Shown one piece after another: positions 1 to 8,013 of a DNA stretch of 22,206 nucleotides (position 1 is its first letter; every line of letters begins with the position of its first letter). Under the pieces are notes generated by a model, which did not search any database, had not been told where the DNA came from, and saw nothing but the letters and a program-made list of their open reading frames with translations. The DNA comes from an uncultured Gemmatimonadota bacterium. GTDB lineage: Bacteria; Gemmatimonadota; Gemmatimonadetes; Gemmatimonadales; GWC2-71-9. A program made the translations under genes and the position numbers. The stretch is from assembly GCA_946479805.1 (NCBI GenBank), contig CAMLHP010000020.1:1-22206 (forward strand). The letters run 5' to 3'.

Positions 1-1073
1 GCGGTCTCGGTCGGCTCAAACAGCACCGTGAACTCGCGGCCCCCACCCATGAAATCATCGAAGCGCGCCGCCAGCAGCGACCCCGCCGCGTATGTCTTTC
101 CGCCCGCCGTCAGTGGTTCCCGAAGCTCGAGCAGTATCCAGTCGCGGTAGACACTCTTGTTCGCCGAGTTGGGCGCCTCGACCTTGATGAGCGAGTCCGC
201 TGATGGCCGCAAGTACAGCTCATCGTTGTAGAAGGCGATGGTCCGGCTCACAAAATCCCGCTCAAAGCCTGGCGTGTCGTCGTGGAATCCTGATATGTAC
301 ATGTCGTCCGGCCGGCCCTCGTAGACCGTGATGGCGTCGCTCATCGGTGTCCCGCGGCGCCACTCCTTGACGATGCGGGGATAGCCCGATTCCGTGAGCG
401 CACCTTCGCCGAAGTCGGTGAAGACGTACACCCGGTCGCGGTCTATCCAGCCGAGTCCGCCCTTCGACTCGGGACGGACGAAGCCTCCCTCAACCCACTG
501 CTTCGTCCTGAGGCTGAATTCCCGTGTAACATCGGCGTCGGATCCGCCCCGGGAGAGCGCCACCAGGCATCGCTCGTAATCCGGCCGAAGGCAGTCGGCG
601 CCATGCCAGACCCAGTTCTCATCCTCCGCCCGATTGAGCGCGTCGAGGTCGATGACCGTTTCCCATGACGGCTCGGCCTTGCGGTACTCCTCCAGCGTCG
701 TGCGGCGCCAGATGCCACGCTCGTGGTCCGCGTCCTGCCAGAAGTTGTAGTAGTGCTCCCCGATCTTCGAGACGTTGGGAATGCGATCGTCGGAGTCGAG
801 GATCGACAGGAGCCTCTTCTCGAGCGCCTCGGCGGCGGAATTCGCCATCAGGGCGGCCTCGGTCCTGGCGTTCTGCCCGCGGACCCACGCCAGGGCCGAG
901 TCGCCGGTGACATTTTCGAGCCACATGAAGGGATCTGCCAACTCGCTCTCCTGGGCATGGACCGGGGTGGCAGATGCGAGTGCGGCTGCCGCGAGTGCAG
1001 GAACTGCCGAAAGCCGGATTGCGGCACGCCACGGCAGCGAGGCATCAGCAGTTGATCCTGTCGAATGGGTCAT
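1..1073 (-). CDS. S9 family prolyl-oligopeptidase-like serine peptidase, N-terminal part (3' end outside window)
   Basis: The frame starts at ATG 1073 and stays open for 357 codons to the window edge. A GGAG ribosome-binding site lies about 8-11 nt upstream. Residues 1-41 look like a Sec signal peptide: a positively charged stretch, an Ala-rich hydrophobic core, and a probable cut after PVHA before QES. The mature part opens with DPFMWLENVTGDSALAWVRG, the typical entry of the Peptidase_S9_N (prolyl-oligopeptidase beta-propeller) domain. Later propeller-type stretches include YYNFWQDADHERGIWRRTT and FTDFGEGALTESGYPRIVKE. The catalytic alpha/beta-hydrolase domain with Ser-Asp-His should lie beyond base 1, so activity cannot be judged. 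Inferred role: periplasmic or extracellular cleavage of proline-containing peptides, as in secreted S9A members. It is separated from the next minus-strand gene by about 180 bp that hold no gene. Confidence 0.88.
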   Translation of the reverse strand, partial: MTHSTGSTADASLPWRAAIRLSAVPALAAAALASATPVHAQESELADPFMWLENVTGDSALAWVRGQNARTEAALMANSAAEALEKRLLSILDSDDRIPNVSKIGEHYYNFWQDADHERGIWRRTTLEEYRKAEPSWETVIDLDALNRAEDENWVWHGADCLRPDYERCLVALSRGGSDADVTREFSLRTKQWVEGGFVRPESKGGLGWIDRDRVYVFTDFGEGALTESGYPRIVKEWRRGTPMSDAITVYEGRPDDMYISGFHDDTPGFERDFVSRTIAFYNDELYLRPSADSLIKVEAPNSANKSVYRDWILLELREPLTAGGKTYAAGSLLAARFDDFMGGGREFTVLFEPTET

Positions 1074-1251
1074 GCCGATACTCCATCCGGATGAGTCGGG
1101 GATTGGGACGAGTACTCGAAAAGTAGCCCGACCGCAGCCTTCCCGGTGGAGAGGCAGGAAATGCCGCCGAACGGCTCAGGATACAGCGGCGCTGACCGCC
1201 GATCACAAGCCAATGTTTCGCTCAGGCGGATCTGCCGCAGGCAAGAGCCGA

Positions 1252-1437
1252 CTAGGCGCCTTCTCTCGAGGTCTCGGCTCGATTCAGCTGCCACACGCGC
1301 CGGCTCCACCAGAGCGCATAGACCAGGTACCCGAGATAAGGGAGCAGAATCCAGATACTGGCTCGATCGGCTAGAAACAGAATGCTGCCGAGCACCAACG
1401 CCAGCAGGGAATAGGGAAAGAATGCCAAGTCAGTCAT
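1252..1437 (-). CDS. 61-residue membrane protein, function unknown
   Basis: A 61-residue protein starts at ATG 1437. Its start overlaps the stop of the upstream membrane-protein gene by 8 bp (ATGACTGA), which suggests translational coupling. It has two hydrophobic segments: roughly residues 4-22 (LAFFPYSLLALVLGSILFLA) and 28-44 (IWILLPYLGYLVYALWW). They are joined by a short DRAS loop and followed by a charged tail (SRRVWQLNRAETSREGA). I do not recognise a family. The Trp/Tyr-rich second helix and the coupling suggest a small partner subunit of the upstream protein, but this is inference. It could instead be a spurious frame, though hydrophobicity this clean and an overlapping start make a real gene more likely. 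Confidence 0.6.
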   Translation of the reverse strand: MTDLAFFPYSLLALVLGSILFLADRASIWILLPYLGYLVYALWWSRRVWQLNRAETSREGA

Positions 1438-1951
1438 CGTCCCGCTCGCGGTCGGGCGCATCCCCGGAGGCGCCACTGCGGCTGGAGAGGGGCGAGGAGT
1501 CATCCGCCGCCACCGCGCCGGCGATCTCGGGATGGCGGATCTGGCCGCCCAGGTTTGCGGTGCGCGCCATGAGCCCGAAGGATACCAGCGCCGCCACGAC
1601 CGCGGCCAGCGTAAGTCCCTTCGCGACGGCGACGCGGCGACGAAGCACGAGGGCGCCAAGGGCGAGCGCTGCGCCCGCATAGGTGACCATGGCGGCGACT
1701 TCGGCCGATTCCTCGTGGGCCTCGAGGGCCCCCTCGGAGATGCCCGCCAGTCGCTCGACCGCGTGCTCGGCGGGCTCGCCGGTGAAAATCGCGGCCGCGG
1801 CCGCGAGCCCTGAGACCACGAGGGTGAAGAGACCGAGTCGCGTCAGTTCTTCACTGCGGCGATAACGGGCCAGTCCGAGCAGGACCAGGGCGAAGAAGAC
1901 CCCGAAGATGGGGGCGTGATTCAGCAGCAGGTGCAGGTGGGCAGCGTTCAT
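1430..1951 (-). CDS. DUF2231-like four-helix membrane protein
   Basis: The 173-residue protein starts at ATG 1951, with GGAG about 8 nt upstream. Longer upstream in-frame starts exist but would add a non-hydrophobic tail. It opens with MNAAHLHLLLNHAPIFGVFF, a His-rich first helix resembling the HxHLxLNHxP start of DUF2231-like membrane proteins. Four hydrophobic segments are visible, near residues 4-26, 38-56, 84-102 and 110-127. Conserved-looking polar positions are H5, H7, H12, the GEPAE motif after helix 2, a HEES segment before helix 3, and TANLGGQIRHPEI after helix 4. The tail is acidic and Ser/Arg-rich. In related families such intramembrane histidines have been suggested as haem ligands; that is not shown here. 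It is coupled to the 61-residue protein downstream. Confidence 0.75.
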   Translation of the reverse strand: MNAAHLHLLLNHAPIFGVFFALVLLGLARYRRSEELTRLGLFTLVVSGLAAAAAIFTGEPAEHAVERLAGISEGALEAHEESAEVAAMVTYAGAALALGALVLRRRVAVAKGLTLAAVVAALVSFGLMARTANLGGQIRHPEIAGAVAADDSSPLSSRSGASGDAPDRERDDD

Positions 1952-2183
1952 GGTGCGCTCCGGTAGTGAGGCTGCCGGAATGTCGGCGTCCGGGTATGAA
2001 CCCCCGATGAACGCTGCCATCCCAGCCCTCGTCCGCACGATACCAGCCGGGTGATGAAGGGAGGCTTAAGGTGGCACGAAGGTTGGCTCAGGCGCCGCCA
2101 CTTCACCCGGCACTCATCGAATCTTCATGGGCAGGGCCTAGACTTGATGCTTCTGTTCAGAATCAACTCTCCTCACGAGGCCC

Positions 2184-3656
2184 ATGACCGCGACCACCTT
2201 TCCTCTCATTATCCAGGGCGGCATGGGAATCGGCGTTTCCAGCTGGCGCCTGGCCCGGGCAGTGTCACTCCGGAGCCAGCTCGGAGTGGTTTCCGGGACC
2301 GCGGTGGACCTGAGCTTCACTCGCATCCTGCAGGACGGCGATCCCGGCGGCCACCTTCGTCGCGCCATCGCGGCCTTTCCCGTCCCCGAGGTGGGTGCAG
2401 CGGCGCTTCGCCGCTGGTTCCGCCCTGGGGGCCGGGCGCCCGGAGTGCCTTACGAGCTGACGAGCATGTACCGCCACACCATGAACAAGGCCCGCCAGCA
2501 GCTGGTGATGCTCGCCAACTTCTGCGAGGTATGGCTGGCAAGGGAGGGACACTCGGGCCTGGTGGGCATCAATCTCCTGACCAAGGTTCAGTTCCCCACG
2601 CTGGCCTCGCTGTACGGCGCGCTGCTGGCAGGGGTGGACTACGTGCTCATGGGCGCCGGAATTCCGCGTGAAATCCCCGGAGTGCTCGATGCCCTCAGCC
2701 GGCATGAGCCGGCACAGCTGCGCGCCGATGCCGATTTCGAGGACGCGCGCCCGCTGGTCTTCGATCCCGCCAAGCATGACGGACCGCTCGGCATCACGCT
2801 CCGGCGTCCGGCCTTCTTCCCGATCGTGGCCAGCAACTCGCTCGCGACCATGCTGGCCAGGAAGGCCAACGGTCGGGTGGATGGTTTCGTGGTGGAGGGG
2901 CCCACCGCTGGCGGGCACAACGCGCCCCCGCGGGGAGCGGATCGCTCTGGCCCCCTCAGCCCCGAAGGCGAGCCGATCTATGGTCCGCGCGACGAAGTCG
3001 ATCTCGCGAAGCTGGCCGAACTGGGGCTTCCCTTCTGGCTCGCGGGCGGGACCGGGTCGCCTGCCGGACTCACGGCAGCACGCGCCGCCGGAGCCGCGGG
3101 GATCCAGGTGGGGACGCTCTTCGCGTACACCGACGAGTCGGGCCTCGACGACTCGCTCAAGCGCGAGGTGCTCGAGGGCGTTCGCGCGGGCGACGTGACG
3201 GTGCGAACCGATCCCGACGCTTCGCCGACAGGCTATCCATTCAAGCTGGTCGAGCGCCGCGGCCAGCCGGTCGGAGCAACCGGGCGGCGACGGAAGTGCG
3301 ACATCGGAGCGCTTCGCACAATGCACCGCCACGAGGGCCGCACAGTCTACCGCTGCCCGGCGGAGCCGGTGGAGGACTACGTGAAGAAGGGAGGAAGCAT
3401 CGCGGACACCGAACGGCGCCGCTGCCTCTGCAACGGCCTCATGTCCGACATCGGGCTGGCGCAGGTGACCGAGGATGGCGGGCTCGAGCCACCCCTCCTC
3501 ACTGCGGGCGACGACCTCGTCGCGCTGGGCCGCTTCCTCGAGGGCACCGCGACAGGATTGAACTACACGGCGGCTGACGCGATCGAATGGCTGTTGACTG
3601 ACGTGACGGCGGCGCCTGCTGACGCGGCGACGGCTGCCCTGCCACGCTCGGAATGA
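2184..3656 (+). CDS. Nitronate monooxygenase-like FMN-dependent oxidoreductase
   Basis: The 490-residue protein belongs to the 2-nitropropane dioxygenase/nitronate monooxygenase TIM-barrel superfamily, which also contains FabK and PfaD. The N-terminus LIIQGGMGIGVSSWRLARAV is the family's first beta-alpha unit. VEGPTAGGHN (His245) matches the AGGH/SGGH motif that lines the flavin site, and FWLAGGTGSPAGLTAARAAG followed by GIQVGTLF is the phosphate-binding C-terminal barrel part. Residues from about 375 onward add a Cys-containing tail (KCDIGAL, YRCPAEP, RRCLCNGL) seen in long PfaD-like and NMO-like members; its job is unknown. A GAGG sequence precedes the ATG. The stop overlaps the start of the following decarboxylase (ATGA), so the two are probably made together. 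The substrate cannot be read from sequence; nitroalkane or enoyl-type chemistry are both possible. Confidence 0.85.
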   Translation: MTATTFPLIIQGGMGIGVSSWRLARAVSLRSQLGVVSGTAVDLSFTRILQDGDPGGHLRRAIAAFPVPEVGAAALRRWFRPGGRAPGVPYELTSMYRHTMNKARQQLVMLANFCEVWLAREGHSGLVGINLLTKVQFPTLASLYGALLAGVDYVLMGAGIPREIPGVLDALSRHEPAQLRADADFEDARPLVFDPAKHDGPLGITLRRPAFFPIVASNSLATMLARKANGRVDGFVVEGPTAGGHNAPPRGADRSGPLSPEGEPIYGPRDEVDLAKLAELGLPFWLAGGTGSPAGLTAARAAGAAGIQVGTLFAYTDESGLDDSLKREVLEGVRAGDVTVRTDPDASPTGYPFKLVERRGQPVGATGRRRKCDIGALRTMHRHEGRTVYRCPAEPVEDYVKKGGSIADTERRRCLCNGLMSDIGLAQVTEDGGLEPPLLTAGDDLVALGRFLEGTATGLNYTAADAIEWLLTDVTAAPADAATAALPRSE

Positions 3657-5626
3657 CACCCAGCGACCGGGCCCTGCGCGACAGCGCGCTCCGCTCCTGG
3701 TTTCTCGGGCCCCGCGCGGAGAACGCCGACCTCTTCGAGCGACTGGTTACCGAGGCGCTCCGTGATCACGTCTTCTGGCGCCGCAACCACCACCCCGAGG
3801 ACGGCTTCACCATCCGCGAGCAGGACAAGCGGGCGGCCGGCTACGAGGAGGCGGTGGCCACGCTGACCCAGGAACTGCTGGGCCTCCTCGCCGAGCTCAA
3901 GCGCGACATCCCGTTCTTCAGCGGCCGCTACAAGGGCCACATGCTCTACCAGCAGACCATCGCCAGCCAGATCGGCTATTTCGCGGCCATGCTGTACAAT
4001 CCCAACAACGTCGCCAGCGAGGCTTCACCGGTCACCACCCGGCTGGAACTGGAGGTGGCGGCACAGCTCGCGACCATGATCGGCTACGACCCGGCGCGCG
4101 CATGGGGACACCTGACGTCCGGCGGCACGGTGGCCAACTTCGAGGCGCTCTGGATCGCCCGGAACATTCACTATCTCGCGCTCGCGGCCCACGGTGCTTC
4201 TGACGCGCTGGGCCTCGACCTCGGAGTGGACCGACCCGGGGGCGGACGGGCGCCGCTCGCCAGCCTCGGGCTCTGGGAACTGCTCAACGCCACCAACGGC
4301 GCGGCGCTGGATCTCTGGGATGAGCTCTGGGCATCCGCCCCCGCCGCAGACGTTCGGCACGCACTCGATGATCATTCGCTCTCGGCACTGGGCTACCAGG
4401 ACTATGGCCTGCGCCTCGCCCGGCACTTCGGTGACCCGCTCTCCCCAGCGGTGGTGCTCGTTTCCTCGACGGTGCACTACTCGTGGGCCAAGATCGCCCG
4501 CGCCCTCGGCATCGGCGCCAACCAGCTCCGCTTCGTGCCGGTCGACCGCAACTTCCGCATGGACCCCGACGCGCTCTGGGAGTCGCTGGTGGATCTGCAC
4601 TCGCAGCGCATACCGGTGCTGGCCTGCGTCAGCGTCTGCGGCACCACCGAGGAGAGCGCGGTCGACCGGCTGGATCACATTCTCGAGGTGCGGCGACGCG
4701 CCGAGCAGGAACTGGGGATGGCGTTCCACATGCACAGCGATGCCTGCTATGGTGGATACGCTGCCTCGCTGGCCTGGCGCGCAGACGGTACCCGCCGCCC
4801 GTCGGAAGAGATCCGGACAGACCTGGATCTCGACTGGCCCGACGACGGCTGGATCGCGTCCCTGGAAGCGCTCGGAGCAGCCGACAGCGTTTCCATAGAC
4901 CCGCACAAGCTGGGCTATGTGCCCTATCCTGCCGGCGCGTTCCTGCTGCAGGACCGCCGTGCCCGTGACCTTGTGGCGGTGGATCCGCCGTACCTGGTGC
5001 CGCCACGAACTGCGCTCGAGGGCGAGGGTGAGGAGCGCTTCATCGGCCGCTTCATCCTCGAGGGGTCGAAGCCTGGTGCCGCCGCCGCGGCGGTGTGGCT
5101 GAGCCACAAGGTGCTGCCGCTTGACGAGCGGGGATATGGCTGGCTGGTTGGCCGCACGATGTGCGGTGCCCGCCGGCTGCACACCGCCCTGGGGACGGCC
5201 GATTTCGCTCCATTCAGGGTGGTGCGGCTGCCTGCTCCTGACATCAACCTCGTGTGCTGCGTGGTGCACCATCCAGCGCTCACCACCCTCGAGAGCGTCA
5301 ACGCACTCAATGAGGGGATCTACGCCGCGATGTCCCCCGGCGGCGGCAGCGAGCCCGAGTACTACATCAGCCGCACCAGGTTTCAGTCACCCATGTACGA
5401 CGGCGCGGTGGATCCCATCCTTGCCGAACTGGGCGTGACCGACCCCGCCGGCTGGCGCGCCAGCGGCGCAGAGGGGCTGGTGGTGCTGCGCTTCACTGTC
5501 ATGGATCCGTTCCTGGATGCGCCGCCGCCGGCGCCGGATCATGTTGCGGGGTTCGTGGCCGCGCTCAGGAAGGCGGCCGAAGCTTCGCTGCAAGGCATTG
5601 ACCAGGCGGCGCAACCGCAGCCCTGA
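3653..5626 (+). CDS. Tyrosine-decarboxylase-type PLP-dependent amino acid decarboxylase
   Basis: The 657-residue protein is a group II pyridoxal-phosphate decarboxylase that aligns by eye along its whole length with Enterococcus-type tyrosine decarboxylase (about 620 residues). Matching blocks include SGRYKGHM, NPNNVASEASPVT, WGHLTSGGTVANFEALW, HYSWAKIARALGIG, PVDRNFRMD, SIDPHKLGYVPYPAG and FILEGSKPGAAAAAVW. Lys419 (DPHK) should form the Schiff base with PLP, His275 (VHYSW) should stack on the ring, and Asp363 (HSDACYGGY) should contact the pyridine nitrogen. The start codon overlaps the stop of the nitronate monooxygenase-like gene by ATGA. Decarboxylation of an aromatic amino acid to its amine is the likely reaction. 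Substrate choice (tyrosine, DOPA, phenylalanine or another) is not settled by these residues. The enzyme is cytosolic, as no signal peptide is seen. Confidence 0.88.
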   Translation: MTPSDRALRDSALRSWFLGPRAENADLFERLVTEALRDHVFWRRNHHPEDGFTIREQDKRAAGYEEAVATLTQELLGLLAELKRDIPFFSGRYKGHMLYQQTIASQIGYFAAMLYNPNNVASEASPVTTRLELEVAAQLATMIGYDPARAWGHLTSGGTVANFEALWIARNIHYLALAAHGASDALGLDLGVDRPGGGRAPLASLGLWELLNATNGAALDLWDELWASAPAADVRHALDDHSLSALGYQDYGLRLARHFGDPLSPAVVLVSSTVHYSWAKIARALGIGANQLRFVPVDRNFRMDPDALWESLVDLHSQRIPVLACVSVCGTTEESAVDRLDHILEVRRRAEQELGMAFHMHSDACYGGYAASLAWRADGTRRPSEEIRTDLDLDWPDDGWIASLEALGAADSVSIDPHKLGYVPYPAGAFLLQDRRARDLVAVDPPYLVPPRTALEGEGEERFIGRFILEGSKPGAAAAAVWLSHKVLPLDERGYGWLVGRTMCGARRLHTALGTADFAPFRVVRLPAPDINLVCCVVHHPALTTLESVNALNEGIYAAMSPGGGSEPEYYISRTRFQSPMYDGAVDPILAELGVTDPAGWRASGAEGLVVLRFTVMDPFLDAPPPAPDHVAGFVAALRKAAEASLQGIDQAAQPQP

Positions 5627-5661
5627 ACGTTGCGGCTCTGGCCCGTAGCGCCTGCCGGTGG

Positions 5662-5667
5662 TACGAT
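5662..5667 (+). promoter_or_regulatory. -10-like hexamer close to the start codon (possible leaderless promoter)
   Basis: TACGAT ends 8 nt before the ATG at 5676, and no Shine-Dalgarno sequence is seen between them. The position would put the transcription start at or next to the start codon. No good -35 is visible. Confidence 0.3.
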
Positions 5668-5675
5668 CCGGGCGC

Positions 5676-6314
5676 ATGTCCACGTCCCTTGTCATCTTCG
5701 ACCTGATCGGGACCTTCGTCTTCGCGCTTAGCGGCGCGATGGCGGGGGTAAAGCATCGGCTCGACCTCTTCGGAATGCTGGTGCTGGCGTTCGCGGCCGG
5801 GAACGCGGGTGGCCTCACTCGCGACGTCCTGCTCGGCGCCACGCCGCCTCCCGGCATCAGCGACTGGCGATACATCGGCGTGTCGCTGCTCGCGGTACTG
5901 GTGACATTCCGCTGGGCGGTCCACATCGACCGACGCCGCGCACCGGTGCAGGTACTCGACGCGGCGGGCCTGGCGCTCTTTGCCGTTTCGGGTGCGCTCA
6001 AGGCCCATGAGGCGGGGCTCAATCCGGCGGCGGTGATGCTGCTGGGAACCCTCACGGGCGTCGGCGGCGGAATGCTGCGTGATGTGCTCGTGTCGGAGGT
6101 GCCAGCGGTGCTGCGGGGCGAGCTCTATGCCTCTGCTGCGCTGGCGGGTACTGCCATGGTGGTCGCGGCCCGCCTGCTTCACTTCCCCACGCCCATCGGT
6201 GCCATTGCCGGCGCGCTGCTCTGCTTCGCGCTCAGGTATGCAGCGATACGACGAGGATGGAAACTGCCGTTCCCGCGCGACTTCTCCAGGGCGGAACCTC
6301 CGGCTGCGCAGTGA
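5676..6314 (+). CDS. TRIC/UPF0126 family membrane channel protein
   Basis: The protein has 212 residues from ATG 5676; an in-frame ATG at 5658 would add six polar residues. It shows the duplicated three-helix architecture of prokaryotic TRIC (UPF0126, YadS/YicG type) proteins. The first repeat holds FALSGAMAG and GGLTRDVLLG (residues 45-54), the second FAVSGALKA and GVGGGMLRDVL. The paired glycine-rich bends followed by Arg-Asp are the family signature. Known archaeal and bacterial homologues form trimeric monovalent-cation channels; some relatives have been linked to glycine transport, so the substrate is open. The stop codon overlaps the GTG start of the next gene (GTGA), which suggests coupled translation with the phospholipase D-type enzyme. 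The last residues are basic and cytosolic-looking. Confidence 0.9.
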   Translation: MSTSLVIFDLIGTFVFALSGAMAGVKHRLDLFGMLVLAFAAGNAGGLTRDVLLGATPPPGISDWRYIGVSLLAVLVTFRWAVHIDRRRAPVQVLDAAGLALFAVSGALKAHEAGLNPAAVMLLGTLTGVGGGMLRDVLVSEVPAVLRGELYASAALAGTAMVVAARLLHFPTPIGAIAGALLCFALRYAAIRRGWKLPFPRDFSRAEPPAAQ

Positions 6315-7903
6315 CAGATCGCCCTGCAACTTCCCGGAGCCACAGCCGCGTGCGGCGGCTTCGCATTGGGGCGACCGTGCTGCTGGCGTTGCTGGCGCTC
6401 GCTCAGCTCACCCGCTTCCCCGCCCTGCCGGATCTTTCCAGCCGTTCTCCATCTCATGCCGTCACTGCCACCGGGGGGACGCGACTGGGCCAGGCCGTCG
6501 GACCTGTGCTCGAGTCGCATCCCGGCTTGTCGGGTGTCGTACCGCTGGATGATGGACTGGATGCGTTTGCGGCTCGTGCACTGCTGGCCGACGCCGCCGA
6601 CAGCACCCTCGACATCCAGTACTACATCTGGCGCGCAGACCTGTCGGGCACACTGCTGGCGGAGGCGCTGGTTCGCGCCGCCGACAGAGGTGTAAGGGTC
6701 CGCCTGCTGCTGGACGACCACGTCACAGCCGGGCTGGACCCGATGATCGCCGCCATGGACGCGCATCCCGGGATCGAGGTGCGGCTCTTCAATCCATATC
6801 GGCATCGCCGCTTTCGGTACCTGGGCTACCTGACCGAGTTCGGTCGGCTCAACCGGCGGATGCACAACAAGTCGTTCACCGCCGATAACCAGGCCACCAT
6901 CGTCGGCGGCAGGAACGTGGGCGATGAGTACTTCGGCGCAGGCGACGCCGCAGGAATGATCTTTGCCGATCTCGACGTGCTTGCCGCAGGTCCGGTGGTG
7001 GCTGACGTGTCACGCGACTTCGACCTGTACTGGGCCAGCGAGTCGTCGTACCCAGCCGGCTTGATCCTTCCTGCCGCCACCCCCGAGGAGACCCGACGGG
7101 TGGCGGAAGAGGCCCGTGCCCGGACCAGTGGCAGCCAGAGAGATGCATACATGGAAGCGGTCCGGAGTCAGGGCCTGGTGGCCAGGCTGCTGGCGGGCAG
7201 CCAGGCCTTCGACTGGTCGGACGTCCTGCTCCTGAGTGATGATCCCGCGAAGGGACTGGGCAACGCGCCGCCGGAATCGCACCTCTGGCCCAGGCTCCGC
7301 GAGGCCATGGGACGCCCCCAGCTGGAGCTCGAACTCATTTCCGCCTACTTCGTGCCCGGGGAGTCGGGATCGGATTACCTCGCCGAACTTGCCCGCTCGG
7401 GCGTGGCGGTATCGGTGCTGACCAACTCACTGGCGGCCACCGACGTCGCCGCGGTCCACGCCGGCTACGCGCGGCGAAGGGACAAGCTGGTGGCGGCCGG
7501 CGTTGCGCTGTGGGAAATGAAGCGCGATGGCGCGATGTACGGCGGCAGCGGACGCCAGCTGGGCGGGAGCTCCAGCTCGAGTCTTCATGCCAAGACCGTG
7601 TCGGTCGATCGCGAGCGGGTCTTCGTTGGCTCGTTCAACTTCGATCCCCGCTCGGCCGACCTCAACACCGAACTCGGCCTTGTCATTCCGAGTCGCGCGC
7701 TGGCCACGGGTATCTCCGAGGTGCTTGCTCGCGAGGCGCCGGGGCTCGCCTACCGCGTAATGGCAGATTCCGCGGGACACCTGACGTGGCACGAGCTCCG
7801 CGAGGGTGAGACCGTGGTTCACACCGAGGAGCCCGGGACCGGCTTCTGGCTGAGGCTGGGCGTCGGGCTGCTGGAGCTCCTGCCCATTGAATGGCTGTTG
7901 TAG
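6311..7903 (+). CDS. clsC: Cardiolipin synthase C-like phospholipase D family protein
   Basis: I chose the GTG start at 6311 (530 residues) because it overlaps the TRIC stop as GTGA and gives a normal N-terminus. An ATG at 6257 would overlap by 58 bp. A single N-terminal hydrophobic segment (IGATVLLALLALAQL, about residues 19-33) anchors or exports the protein. Two HKD motifs are complete: H185-K187-D192 (HNKSFTAD, followed by GGRN) and H426-K428-D433 (HAKTVSVD, followed by GSFNFDPRS). The YYIWRAD segment and overall length match the YmdC/ClsC branch of phospholipase D enzymes, which form cardiolipin from phosphatidylglycerol plus phosphatidylethanolamine in Enterobacteria. Other PLD-type phosphodiesterase activities remain possible. 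The final helix LRLGVGLLELLPIEWLL is typical of this group. Confidence 0.87.
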   Translation: MTDRPATSRSHSRVRRLRIGATVLLALLALAQLTRFPALPDLSSRSPSHAVTATGGTRLGQAVGPVLESHPGLSGVVPLDDGLDAFAARALLADAADSTLDIQYYIWRADLSGTLLAEALVRAADRGVRVRLLLDDHVTAGLDPMIAAMDAHPGIEVRLFNPYRHRRFRYLGYLTEFGRLNRRMHNKSFTADNQATIVGGRNVGDEYFGAGDAAGMIFADLDVLAAGPVVADVSRDFDLYWASESSYPAGLILPAATPEETRRVAEEARARTSGSQRDAYMEAVRSQGLVARLLAGSQAFDWSDVLLLSDDPAKGLGNAPPESHLWPRLREAMGRPQLELELISAYFVPGESGSDYLAELARSGVAVSVLTNSLAATDVAAVHAGYARRRDKLVAAGVALWEMKRDGAMYGGSGRQLGGSSSSSLHAKTVSVDRERVFVGSFNFDPRSADLNTELGLVIPSRALATGISEVLAREAPGLAYRVMADSAGHLTWHELREGETVVHTEEPGTGFWLRLGVGLLELLPIEWLL

Positions 7904-7916
7904 CTACATTTGAGTT

Positions 7917-7968
7917 GATGGGGATGGAGTTCCCCGATAACCGCCATCATGGCTGATGACTCCTGCCA
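7917..7968 (+). ncRNA. Fluoride riboswitch aptamer (crcB motif RNA)
   Basis: The segment GGGGATGGAGTTCCCC (7920-7935), followed by GATAACCGC, a short loop and GGCTGATGACTCCTGCC, matches the crcB RNA consensus: GGNGATGGNGTTCNCC, ATAACCGC, then a second stem and GCTGATG. The first stem pairs GGGG 7920-7923 with CCCC 7932-7935; a short GCC/GGC stem follows. The aptamer lies in the 110 bp between the phospholipase gene and crcB, directly in front of a fluoride exporter, as known for this class. Fluoride with Mg2+ should stabilise the aptamer and prevent the overlapping terminator from forming. A weak -10-like TACATT (7905-7910) would start transcription right at the aptamer. Confidence 0.93.
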
Positions 7969-8002
7969 CGCACCTTCCGGGTGCTGGCAGGAGTCTTTCT
8001 TT
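7958..8002 (+). terminator. Intrinsic terminator forming the riboswitch expression platform
   Basis: GACTCCTGCCA (7958-7968) pairs perfectly with TGGCAGGAGTC (7985-7995). An inner GCACC/GGTGC extension and a T-rich run TTTCTTT (7996-8002) complete it. The 5' arm overlaps the 3' side of the fluoride aptamer, so ligand binding and terminator folding should exclude each other. crcB starts 11 nt further on. Confidence 0.92.
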
Positions 8003-8013
8003 GAGGATCCGGA

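Noticed and set aside
1074..1309. Short minus-strand frame in the gap after the small membrane gene
   Set aside because: It overlaps the end of the 61-residue gene in another frame, has no motif and no ribosome-binding site.
2265..3659. Long open frame (464 codons) on the minus strand opposite the nitronate monooxygenase-like gene
   Set aside because: It mirrors the codon bias of the real gene, has an Arg/Ala/Gly-rich composition and no recognisable motif.
4025..5272. 415-codon minus-strand frame opposite the tyrosine-decarboxylase-type gene
   Set aside because: Antisense shadow in GC-rich DNA; the plus strand matches a known enzyme throughout.
6257..6313. Upstream ATG of the phospholipase D-type gene
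   Set aside because: It would overlap the TRIC gene by 58 bp; the GTG at 6311 gives a GTGA overlap and a cleaner N-terminus.
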